5,108 bases of DNA from NCBI GenBank assembly GCA_002450985.1, contig DKBA01000271.1:7413-12520 (forward strand), given 5' to 3'. A program made the translations under genes and the position numbers. Under the pieces are notes generated by a model, which worked only from the letters and a program-made list of their open reading frames with translations, made no database searches and was not told the DNA's origin. Shown one piece after another: positions 1-5,108 of the stretch; positions within the stretch are counted from its first letter, which is position 1, and every line of letters begins with the position of its first letter. Source of the DNA: Acidimicrobiia bacterium UBA6912 (GTDB lineage: Bacteria > Actinomycetota > Acidimicrobiia > Spongiisociales > UBA5794).

Positions 1-44
1 AACGGCCGCATGCGCCCACGTTACCGATGTGTCGAAAGCCAGAA

Positions 45-156
45 GTCAGACCGCAGACGTCAGACGGCAGACAACAGACCGCAGCGCACGGACCGCAGAA
101 CACGGAGACCACAGGGCACAGTGACCACAGACATCTGACGTCTGACGTCTGACGTC
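45..156. repeat. Degenerate 7-bp repeat block with inverted arms upstream of selA
   Basis: The left side reads as five consecutive heptads of the form NNCAGAC (45-51, 52-58, 59-65, 66-72, 73-79). The octamer GACCGCAG recurs at 49, 77 and 91, spaced by 28 and 14, both multiples of 7. The right side has three perfect tandem copies of TCTGACG (134-154), the reverse complement of the left-side unit. Positions 54-71 match the reverse complement of 134-151 at 17 of 18 bases, giving a potential long hairpin or cruciform with a 62-nt centre. Positions 61-121 contain no T on the + strand. No coding function is apparent. It could be a decayed simple-sequence repeat, a regulator-binding array or a structured leader of something upstream. 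The repeats are read directly; the function is unknown. Confidence 0.75.
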
Positions 157-159
157 CCG

Positions 160-176
160 GCCGCCCGGCTGGCGGC
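160..176 (+). other. GC-rich hairpin just upstream of the selA promoter
   Basis: GCCGCC at 160-165 is complementary to GGCGGC at 171-176 across a 5-nt loop, giving a 6-bp all-GC stem. A G-run and a pyrimidine stretch follow, but there is no real T-tract, so it is a poor intrinsic terminator. It lies where a -35 element would be expected for the proposed selA promoter and may simply reflect high GC content. Confidence 0.3.
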
Positions 177-186
177 GGGGCCTCTC

Positions 187-192
187 TATCCT
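187..192 (+). promoter_or_regulatory. Candidate -10 element of a leaderless selA promoter
   Basis: TATCCT fits the actinobacterial TAnnnT -10 pattern and matches four of six positions of TATAAT. It ends six bases before the selA ATG, so initiation about seven bases downstream would fall on the A of the start codon. That is the geometry of leaderless transcripts, which are common in Actinobacteria. No usable Shine-Dalgarno is spaced correctly for this ATG, which supports the idea. No convincing -35 hexamer is seen 16-19 bp upstream. Confidence 0.45.
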
Positions 193-198
193 CGCAGG

Positions 199-1521
199 AT
201 GGAGCGCACCCGCCTCCCCTCCGTCGACGCCCTGGCTCGCACGCTGTCGCACGTCCCGGCGTGGTCCGTGCTGCCCCGGCCGTTGCTCGTCGAGATCGCC
301 CGCCAGGCCGTCGACCAGGCCCGCACGACCGGTGCCGACCCCGAGCGGCTCGCGGAGCAGACGCTGTCCGGTCTCCTCGCCCGGAGGCCGGTCCGGATGG
401 TGAACGCAACGGGCGTGCTGCTCCACACCAATCTCGGCAGAGCGCCGCTCCACCCCGAGGCCGCTGCGGCCGCCCGCGACGTCGCCACCGGCTACGCCAA
501 CGTCGAGTTCGACCTCGCCGCGGGCCGTCGCGGGGGACGTCACACCTATCTCGGGCAGCTCGCTGCGTCGCTCACCGGCGCCGAGGCCGGGCTCGCGGTC
601 AACAACAACGCAGCGGCCCTGGTGCTGGCGCTCGCCGCCCTCGCCGCCCCCGGCGGCGTCGCGGTGTCTCGGGGCGAGCTCATCGAGATCGGCGGCTCGT
701 TCCGCCTCCCCGAGCTCATGGCCGCATCGGGCGCCCGCCTCGTCGAGGTCGGCACCACGAATCGCACCCGCCTCGGCGACTACGAACGGGTGCTCCCCAC
801 CGTCGACGCGCTCCTCAAGGTGCATCCCTCCAACTACCGCGTCGAGGGGTTCGCCGAGGCGACGGGCTACCGCGACCTCGCCATCCTCGCCACGCGGTCC
901 GGGATCCCGTTCATCGCCGACGTCGGGAGCGGCTTGCTGGACACGAGGACCCCTTGGCTGCGCGGGACCCCGCCCGCCTGGCTCGCCGACGAGCCCGGCG
1001 TCCGCCAGACCCTCGAGGCCGGCGCCGGCGTCGTGCTGTTCAGCGGAGACAAGCTGCTCGGCGGACCGCAGGCCGGGATCATCGTGGGCGGTCGCGAGCT
1101 CGTCGGGAAGATGGCGGCCCACCCACTGATGCGGGCGATGCGGCTCGACGGGCCGACGCTCGCCGCCCTCACCGTGACCTTCGAGCTCTACGGCACCGAT
1201 CGTGGCGCGGAGATCCCGTTCTGGAGGATGGCGTCCGTCGATGCGGCATCGCTGCGAGCCCGAATCGAACAGGTCGTCGCCGCCTCAGGTGTCGCCGGAG
1301 AGGTCGTCACCGGAGAATCGGTGCCGGGGGCGGGGTCGGTTCCCGGCGAGACCATTCCGACGCCGCTGCTCGCCGTCACCGACCGCCCCGCCCAGCGGTG
1401 GCGGCGGCTGCTCGACGCCGACCCGCCGGTGCTGGCACGGCTCGGTGCGGATGCCCTGCTCATCGACCTGCGGACCGTGCTCCCAGAAGACGACCCGCAC
1501 ATCGTCACTGCCCTCACCTGA
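199..1521 (+). CDS. selA: L-seryl-tRNA(Sec) selenium transferase (selenocysteine synthase) SelA
   Basis: This PLP-dependent cytosolic enzyme converts Ser-tRNA(Sec) to Sec-tRNA(Sec) using selenophosphate; bacterial SelA is typically a large ring-shaped homodecamer. The protein is 440 aa, close to the roughly 460 aa of E. coli SelA. Visible hallmarks are an N-terminal helical region starting LPSVDALART (residues 6-15), the NATGVLLHTNLGR segment (69-81), KVHPSNYR (207-214), DVGSG around Asp241, and the PLP-lysine motif SGDKLLGGPQ with Lys285 as the Schiff-base residue. The ATG at 199 is chosen because the N-terminal residues already align with the family N-terminus. No well-spaced Shine-Dalgarno precedes it, so a leaderless mRNA is likely. 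The stop codon overlaps the selB start by one base, indicating an operon. All expected motifs are intact, and the identification is firm. Confidence 0.96.
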   Translation: MERTRLPSVDALARTLSHVPAWSVLPRPLLVEIARQAVDQARTTGADPERLAEQTLSGLLARRPVRMVNATGVLLHTNLGRAPLHPEAAAAARDVATGYANVEFDLAAGRRGGRHTYLGQLAASLTGAEAGLAVNNNAAALVLALAALAAPGGVAVSRGELIEIGGSFRLPELMAASGARLVEVGTTNRTRLGDYERVLPTVDALLKVHPSNYRVEGFAEATGYRDLAILATRSGIPFIADVGSGLLDTRTPWLRGTPPAWLADEPGVRQTLEAGAGVVLFSGDKLLGGPQAGIIVGGRELVGKMAAHPLMRAMRLDGPTLAALTVTFELYGTDRGAEIPFWRMASVDAASLRARIEQVVAASGVAGEVVTGESVPGAGSVPGETIPTPLLAVTDRPAQRWRRLLDADPPVLARLGADALLIDLRTVLPEDDPHIVTALT

Positions 1522-3347
1522 TGCCCATCGTCGCAACGGCCGGCCACGTCGACCACGGGAAGTCCACCCTGGTGCACGCGCTGACCGGCCGGGATCCCGA
1601 TCGCTGGGAGGAGGAGAAGCGCCGCGGGCTGACCATCGATCTCGGGTTCGCCTGGACGGCGCTCGGCCCCCACCACGTCGGGTTCGTCGACGTGCCGGGT
1701 CACGAGCGTTTCATCAAGAACATGCTCGCCGGTGTGGGCGCCGTCGACGTGGCGCTGTTCGTCGTCGCCGCCGACGAGGGCTGGATGCCGCAGACCGAGG
1801 AGCACCTCGCCGTGCTCGACGGACTGGGCATCGACCGCGGTGTCATCGCCCTCACCCGCACCGACCTCGTCGACCCCGACCTCGTGGAGCTCGCCGCCGC
1901 CGAGGTCGCCGAGCAGACGGCGGGAACCACTCTGGCCGGCTGGCCCGTCGTCGCCGTGTCGCCGGTGACCGGCTCGGGCATGGATGAGTTGCGCGACCGA
2001 CTGGCCGCTGCGCTCGACGCGGCCGGGGCTCCCCCCGATATCGGCCGGCCCCGCATGTGGGTCGATCGCGCCTTCGTCGTGGGTGGCGCCGGGCTCGTGG
2101 TCACGGGAACCCTCACCGACGGCGTGCTGCATCGCGGCGACACCGTCACCCTGTGGCCCGACGCCATGGAGGCGCGCATCCGCACCATCCAGAGCCACGA
2201 GACTGAGAGCGAGTCGGTGGCACCCGGCTCCCGAGCCGCGCTCAATCTCGTCGGGCTCGACAAAGCCGACGTCGAGCGGGGGACGATGCTCGGCAGAGGC
2301 GCCTTTCGCACCACCCGGCGCCTCCTGGCCGAGCTGCGGCCGGTCCGCTCGTGGCCGGGAGCGGTGGCAGATCGCGGGGCGTATCACCTCCACGCCGGCA
2401 CCGGGCACTGGCCGGTGTCGGTACGGCTGCTCGCCGCCAGGAAGCTCGAGGCGGCGAGCCCCGCCGTGCTCCAGCTCGCCACGCCGCTTCCGTTGCGGGC
2501 GGGCGACCGCTTCATCGTGCGCGAGGTGGGGCGAAGGGTCGTGGTGGCAGGAGGCGTCGTGCTCGACCCGGCGCCTGCCTCGATCTCCGCCGCTCGCGAT
2601 TCGGCCGCCGCCCTGAGTGCGGCGGCAACGGCCGGTCGTGATGCGGTGGCTCGTACGCTCCTCGATGTGCGCGGGATCACGACGACCTCGGCCCTCGATG
2701 CCGACACCGGAGGCGGCAGGGTCGCCGATGCCTTCACCGCGAGCGACGTGGTGATGACTCGGGCTGCGGCCGCAGCCTCCCTCGACGGTCTCGGCACGCT
2801 GGTGTCGGAGTACCACGCGGCGAACCCGAAACGTCCCGGCATCCCACTCGCCACACTCGCGTCGAGCGCACGGCTCGACCCGGCGGTCGTCGACGTGCTC
2901 GTGCGCTCGCCAGACAGCGGGCTCGTGCTCGAGCAGGCCGTGGTGCGGCGCCGCGACTTCGGTGTGGAGTGGAGCCCGGCGGAGGATGCGGCGTGGAGCG
3001 CAGCTCGTGCCGCCTTGCACGAGGCCGGGCTCGCGGTACCGCGCAGCTCGTCGCTCGGACTGTCGCGCGAGCACTTCCACGCCCTGATCCGCAGCGGCGA
3101 GCTCGTCGTGGTCGGCGAGGACCTCGCCTACCTGCCAGAGCAGCTCGACGCAGTGATCCGCCGTCTCGACGATCTCGGCGACGGCTTCACCGTTGCCGAG
3201 TTCCGTGATGCGTTGTGCGTCACCCGGCGGCAGGCCGTCCCGCTGCTCGAGTGGCTCGATGCGGGCGGGTGGACCTCCCGCCGGGGTGACGTCCGGACCG
3301 TCAGACGGCGGCCGCCGCCGGCAACTGGCGACGTTCCGACTCGGTGA
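1521..3347 (+). CDS. selB: Selenocysteine-specific translation elongation factor SelB
   Basis: SelB is a GTPase that binds Sec-tRNA(Sec) and, through C-terminal winged helices, the SECIS hairpin of selenoprotein mRNAs, delivering Sec to the ribosome at UGA. The protein is 608 aa, against 614 in E. coli. G1 is GHVDHGKST (residues 8-16), switch I is RGLTIDLGF (35-43, Thr38), and G3 is DVPGH (57-61). The G4 position reads TRTD (112-115) instead of N/TKxD, and G5 is near SPVTG (147-151). EF-Tu-like beta-barrel domains follow (about 175-345), including GDRFIVRE (328-335). The winged-helix region runs from about 370 to the end, with YHAANPKRPG (431-440) and a last wing holding FRDALCVTRR and SRRGDVR (586-592). 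The ATG shares its A with the selA TGA (TGATG), with no Shine-Dalgarno, so translation is probably coupled to selA. The last 47 bp overlap the convergent whiB-like gene, and the terminal basic, proline-rich tail comes from that overlap. Confidence 0.96.
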   Translation: MPIVATAGHVDHGKSTLVHALTGRDPDRWEEEKRRGLTIDLGFAWTALGPHHVGFVDVPGHERFIKNMLAGVGAVDVALFVVAADEGWMPQTEEHLAVLDGLGIDRGVIALTRTDLVDPDLVELAAAEVAEQTAGTTLAGWPVVAVSPVTGSGMDELRDRLAAALDAAGAPPDIGRPRMWVDRAFVVGGAGLVVTGTLTDGVLHRGDTVTLWPDAMEARIRTIQSHETESESVAPGSRAALNLVGLDKADVERGTMLGRGAFRTTRRLLAELRPVRSWPGAVADRGAYHLHAGTGHWPVSVRLLAARKLEAASPAVLQLATPLPLRAGDRFIVREVGRRVVVAGGVVLDPAPASISAARDSAAALSAAATAGRDAVARTLLDVRGITTTSALDADTGGGRVADAFTASDVVMTRAAAAASLDGLGTLVSEYHAANPKRPGIPLATLASSARLDPAVVDVLVRSPDSGLVLEQAVVRRRDFGVEWSPAEDAAWSAARAALHEAGLAVPRSSSLGLSREHFHALIRSGELVVVGEDLAYLPEQLDAVIRRLDDLGDGFTVAEFRDALCVTRRQAVPLLEWLDAGGWTSRRGDVRTVRRRPPPATGDVPTR

Positions 3348-3561
3348 ATCCGCCCCAGATGCCGTACGGCTCGCGAATCTCCATCGCGTAGTCCAGACAC
3401 TGTGAACGAACGGGGCAGATCTGACAGATCGACTTTGCCCTGGCCTCTCGGCGTTCTCTCTCCTCCTTGCGCTCTTGCGCGCTGGGGGGGAAGAACAAGT
3501 GCGAGTGATTGCCACGACAGAGGGCAACCGGCTGCCAGGTACGGTCGAGGGACAACGTCAT
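3301..3561 (-). CDS. WhiB-family iron-sulfur transcriptional regulator
   Basis: WhiB-like proteins are small cytosolic regulators that bind a 4Fe-4S cluster, often respond to redox or nitric oxide, and commonly act by contacting the principal sigma factor. This one is 86 aa. The four cluster ligands are Cys15, Cys46, Cys49 and Cys55 (C-X30-C-X2-C-X5-C), followed by the family turn GIWGG (67-71). LFFPP (22-26) is also typical, and a highly charged helix (about 29-44) links the first cysteine to the others. The ATG at 3561 is preferred over one 24 codons upstream because GGAGG lies nine bases before it and conserved sequence begins just after. After GIWGG only about 15 residues remain, ending in an alanine run. 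The basic tail seen in proteins such as WhiB1 is missing. The 3' 47 bp overlap selB tail to tail. The family call is firm; the WhiB subgroup and target genes are unknown. Confidence 0.93.
   Translation of the reverse strand: MTLSLDRTWQPVALCRGNHSHLFFPPSAQERKEERERREARAKSICQICPVRSQCLDYAMEIREPYGIWGGFTESERRQLPAAAAV
3306..3317. repeat. 12-bp perfect GC palindrome inside the selB/whiB overlap
   Basis: CGGCGG followed directly by CCGCCG forms a perfect palindrome. It encodes Arg/Pro codons of selB on one strand and alanine codons of the whiB-like gene on the other. No T-tract follows on either strand, so it is not a standard terminator, although it could slow polymerase or form a loopless cruciform. 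It may be a chance product of GC-rich codons. Confidence 0.4.
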
Positions 3562-3570
3562 CGGGGGGAA

Positions 3571-3575
3571 CCTCC
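3571..3575 (-). promoter_or_regulatory. Shine-Dalgarno of the whiB-like gene
   Basis: On the minus strand GGAGG lies nine bases upstream of the ATG at 3561, an optimal composition and near-optimal spacing. It decides the start codon in favour of the 86-residue protein over the longer in-frame alternative beginning at 3633. Confidence 0.75.
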
Positions 3576-3604
3576 AGACCCAGAGAGCCTCCAACAGCCT
3601 GGGG

Positions 3605-3633
3605 AACCTACCGCCGATCATTGCACGCCACAA
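3605..3633 (-). promoter_or_regulatory. Candidate promoter of the whiB-like gene
   Basis: On the minus strand TTGTGG (3628-3633) and TAGGTT (3605-3610) are separated by exactly 17 bp, matching TTGnnn and TAnnnT actinobacterial housekeeping patterns. Initiation near 3598 would leave a leader of roughly 37 nt containing the Shine-Dalgarno. Each hexamer matches its consensus at only three positions, so this is a reasonable prediction rather than a certainty. It implies the gene can be expressed independently of the upstream nfeD-like gene. Confidence 0.45.
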
Positions 3634-3636
3634 GGG

Positions 3637-3665
3637 AAAACCTGGCGAATTCGCTTGCTATTCGC
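3637..3665 (-). terminator. Possible weak terminator after the nfeD-like gene
   Basis: On the minus strand GCGAAT (3660-3665) can pair with ATTCGC (3645-3650) across a 9-nt loop containing the nfeD-like stop codon region, followed four bases later by TTTT (3637-3640). The second arm is part of the perfect palindrome GCGAATTCGC (3645-3654). The stem is short and only half GC and the T-run is brief, so termination would be partial at best. It sits immediately upstream of the proposed whiB promoter. Confidence 0.3.
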
Positions 3666-4941
3666 GAACACCGCCCGATTCGTCATCGACGGGGGCGACC
3701 TCGAGCATGATCCCGGTCACCTCGAGGACCTCAACGGCGTCGCCGGGAGCGATGCCGGCGGCTCGATGACTGCGCGCCCGCCACCGTGCGCCGTCGACCT
3801 CGACGACGCCGAACGGATCGAAGGCGCTCTCGGCGTGGCCGTGACGTCCGACGAGCTGCTCGCGCCCGATCGTTCGCGTCGAGAAGCGAGAGCGGGCGAC
3901 CGTCGTCATCGCCACCATGTAGAACGCGGCGATGCCGATGATCGTGAGGATGACCGCCCACCAGCGCGGCCCGAATTGCGGAGCCGCATCGGTGATGGTC
4001 AGGCCACCGACGACGAGCAGCAGCGTACCGAGGATGCCCCGCCACGAGATCACGGCGCCCTGGAAATCGATCGTGTAGAGGAGCATGCCCAGCAACACCG
4101 CAGCGAGCGACACCCAGCGCATCGGCAGGGTGGCGATGCCGAAGCCGGCGAGGAAGAGGCTGAGGACGGCGACTCCGGCGGTGATGCCGACGCCCGCCGC
4201 GTAGAACTCGAACGCGGCCATCGCCAAACCGGCGAGGAGGAAGAACAGCATCGCCTCCGGCCTGATCGCCAGCCGGAGGAAACGATCGATGAGGCCGGGC
4301 TTGAGGAAGCGCACGTCGACCGACGCCACGATGATCTCCGACCCGTCCTCTGCGGTCGCCGGCTCGGTGGTGTCGAGCACGACCGGTCCGCCGGCAGTGG
4401 GGAGCTCGCGGCCGTCGAGGGTCGCGATGAACTGGCCGATCGTTGGCGCCACCTCGTCGACGATCCCCTGGATCGGGTCGGCGACCTCTACCGATTCATA
4501 CCGCACCGCCGGGTCCACCCCGGGTTGGATCAGCTCGGCCGCGCCCTGACCGGCGATGCGCTCGTTCAGGTAGCCGACCTTGGCCCCCGGAGCTGCGCCG
4601 CGGTACGCGACCAGGGTCAGCAGCTCGGCGACGCCGCCGTAGGCCTCGGCGCCGGACGGTCCCACCCACGCGGTGATGGGTCGATCGGACGCGGCAACGG
4701 CGGCGTAGAGCCCGGACGGGTCGCCCGAAGCGATGCCGGGGTTGTTGACCTGGAGCACGACGACCTGACCGGGTTCGTTCTCGACCACGTCGGTGAGGAA
4801 GTCGAGCGCCCGTTGCTCGAGCGGTCCGCGTACGTCGGCGACGACGACGGCGTCGTCGGATGCGCCCACGGCGGCGAAGGCGGGAGCGACGCCGGCGAAC
4901 ACGAACGCCGCAGCGAGGAGGAGGCGGAGGGTGCGACCCAT
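3658..4941 (-). CDS. Long-form NfeD-like membrane protein with ClpP-like domain
   Basis: Long NfeD proteins combine an extracytoplasmic ClpP/SppA-like serine protease domain, a membrane block and a C-terminal OB-fold, and often partner with SPFH/stomatin proteins in membrane quality control. This one is 427 aa. It has a signal peptide (about 1-23, ending AFA), a protease-like domain (about 30-215) with VLQVNNPG (62-69) in the place of the family I-D-T-P-G strand, four to five hydrophobic segments (about 229-348), and an OB-fold domain (about 352-416) with VGRHG, DPFGVVEVDG and VTGIMLEV. Where active homologues carry the catalytic Ser-Ala-Gly, this protein reads PSGAEAYGG (95-103), so the nucleophile seems to be lost. 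The ATG at 4941 directly begins the signal peptide; GGGGG three bases before it is a poor ribosome site. No stomatin gene lies next to it in the window. The family is well supported; protease activity is doubtful. Confidence 0.85.
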   Translation of the reverse strand: MGRTLRLLLAAAFVFAGVAPAFAAVGASDDAVVVADVRGPLEQRALDFLTDVVENEPGQVVVLQVNNPGIASGDPSGLYAAVAASDRPITAWVGPSGAEAYGGVAELLTLVAYRGAAPGAKVGYLNERIAGQGAAELIQPGVDPAVRYESVEVADPIQGIVDEVAPTIGQFIATLDGRELPTAGGPVVLDTTEPATAEDGSEIIVASVDVRFLKPGLIDRFLRLAIRPEAMLFFLLAGLAMAAFEFYAAGVGITAGVAVLSLFLAGFGIATLPMRWVSLAAVLLGMLLYTIDFQGAVISWRGILGTLLLVVGGLTITDAAPQFGPRWWAVILTIIGIAAFYMVAMTTVARSRFSTRTIGREQLVGRHGHAESAFDPFGVVEVDGARWRARSHRAAGIAPGDAVEVLEVTGIMLEVAPVDDESGGVRE

Positions 4942-4950
4942 GAGCCCCCG

Positions 4951-4956
4951 ATGTTA
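4951..4956 (-). promoter_or_regulatory. Candidate -10 element for the nfeD-like gene
   Basis: TAACAT on the minus strand fits TAnnnT and ends nine bases before the ATG at 4941, which would give an almost leaderless transcript with about three untranslated bases. No good -35 is found at the right distance; the nearest is TTCTCC, 19 bp upstream. The geometry parallels that proposed for selA. Confidence 0.3.
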
Positions 4957-5086
4957 CGACCCGGCTGGGACGTGCGGAGAATCCGAACCCTCCCTCTCTG
5001 CCCTGGCTGACACCTGGATCGGCGGTTGGTGGTGGCGGTGCGATGGTCGTTGCGCCCGGCAGCGCGGCGGAAGAAACCCCCTCAGC

Positions 5087-5103
5087 CGGGCCCTCCGGGC
5101 CCG
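5087..5103. terminator. Strong GC hairpin, possible terminator of a gene beyond the right edge
   Basis: CGGGCCC (5087-5093) and GGGCCCG (5097-5103) form a perfect 7-bp GC stem with a 3-nt loop, flanked on both sides by the direct pentamer TCAGC. Read on the minus strand, the stem is followed by GCTGAGGGGG and then TTTCTT, so a minus-strand transcript entering from beyond 5108 could terminate here before the nfeD-like gene. The T-rich stretch is displaced about ten bases, which weakens the call. The rest of 4942-5086 shows nothing recognisable. Confidence 0.3.
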
Positions 5104-5108
5104 TCAGC

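Noticed and set aside
45..156. CRISPR array
   Set aside because: The repeat unit is only 7 bp with no unique spacers between copies, and no cas gene is present.
46..1122. Minus-strand open frame of 358 codons opposite selA
   Set aside because: It is antisense to the well-supported selA, and its end runs through the repeat block; the composition is that of a shadow frame.
1188..3527. Very long minus-strand open frame (779 codons) opposite selA/selB
   Set aside because: It lies antisense to two firmly identified genes, has low-complexity Arg/Gly/His/Glu composition without domain motifs, and is the usual third-codon-position GC artefact.
3562..3633. Longer 110-residue version of the WhiB-like protein starting at 3633
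   Set aside because: The extra 24 residues look non-conserved, the region holds the candidate promoter and the Shine-Dalgarno for the downstream ATG, and family alignment begins near the shorter start.
4964..5000. tRNA-like T-arm on the minus strand (GGTTCGGATTC context)
   Set aside because: The T-loop has G where the invariant A58 is needed, the stem has a mismatch and wobbles, no complementary 5' acceptor strand lies 60-90 nt upstream, and the 3' end does not fit.
3475..5010. Plus-strand open frame of 511 codons opposite the whiB-like and nfeD-like genes
   Set aside because: Its product is a charged Asp/Arg/Glu/His-rich shadow with no motifs, while both minus-strand genes have clear family signatures.
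4975..5108. Superficial resemblance to a TPP riboswitch on the minus strand (GGCTGAGGG and a later GATCCAGG...AGGGA)
   Set aside because: The required CTGG...CCAG pairing and the conserved TAATGCC core are missing, and the downstream gene has no link to thiamine.

Overview
The window is GC-rich (visibly around 70 percent) with dense G/C-ending codons, and it encodes a WhiB-family iron-sulfur regulator, a family largely confined to Actinomycetota. It is therefore most likely actinobacterial. The WhiB sequence style, the divergent NfeD protein and the selAB pair would fit a deep-branching class such as Acidimicrobiia, but that placement is inference.

Layout. Positions 1-44 show nothing I can name. 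Positions 45-156 hold a degenerate 7-bp repeat block that ends in three perfect TCTGACG copies, arranged as a near-perfect inverted repeat around an almost T-free centre. A -10-like hexamer (187-192) sits six bases before the ATG of selA (199-1521, +), which suggests a leaderless transcript. selB (1521-3347, +) follows with a one-base TGATG stop/start overlap. The 3' end of selB overlaps by 47 bp a convergent whiB-like gene (3301-3561, -), which has its own Shine-Dalgarno and a plausible promoter (3605-3633). Upstream of it on the same strand is a long NfeD-type membrane protein gene (3658-4941, -), preceded by a possible near-leaderless promoter. The window ends with a strong 7-bp GC hairpin (5087-5103).

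How the genes work together. SelA converts Ser-tRNA(Sec) to Sec-tRNA(Sec) with selenophosphate, and SelB is the dedicated elongation factor that delivers it to UGA codons. They form a two-gene selenocysteine insertion operon. The other two required parts, selD (selenophosphate synthetase) and selC (tRNA-Sec), are not in this window. The whiB and nfeD genes lie on the opposite strand and have no evident role in selenium metabolism. The only visible link is the physical overlap of selB and whiB 3' ends.

I did not find a clearly novel multi-gene system. The items most worth a second look are the repeat block upstream of selA, the convergent selB/whiB overlap that coincides with a shortened WhiB C-terminus, and an NfeD protease-like domain that appears to lack its catalytic serine.
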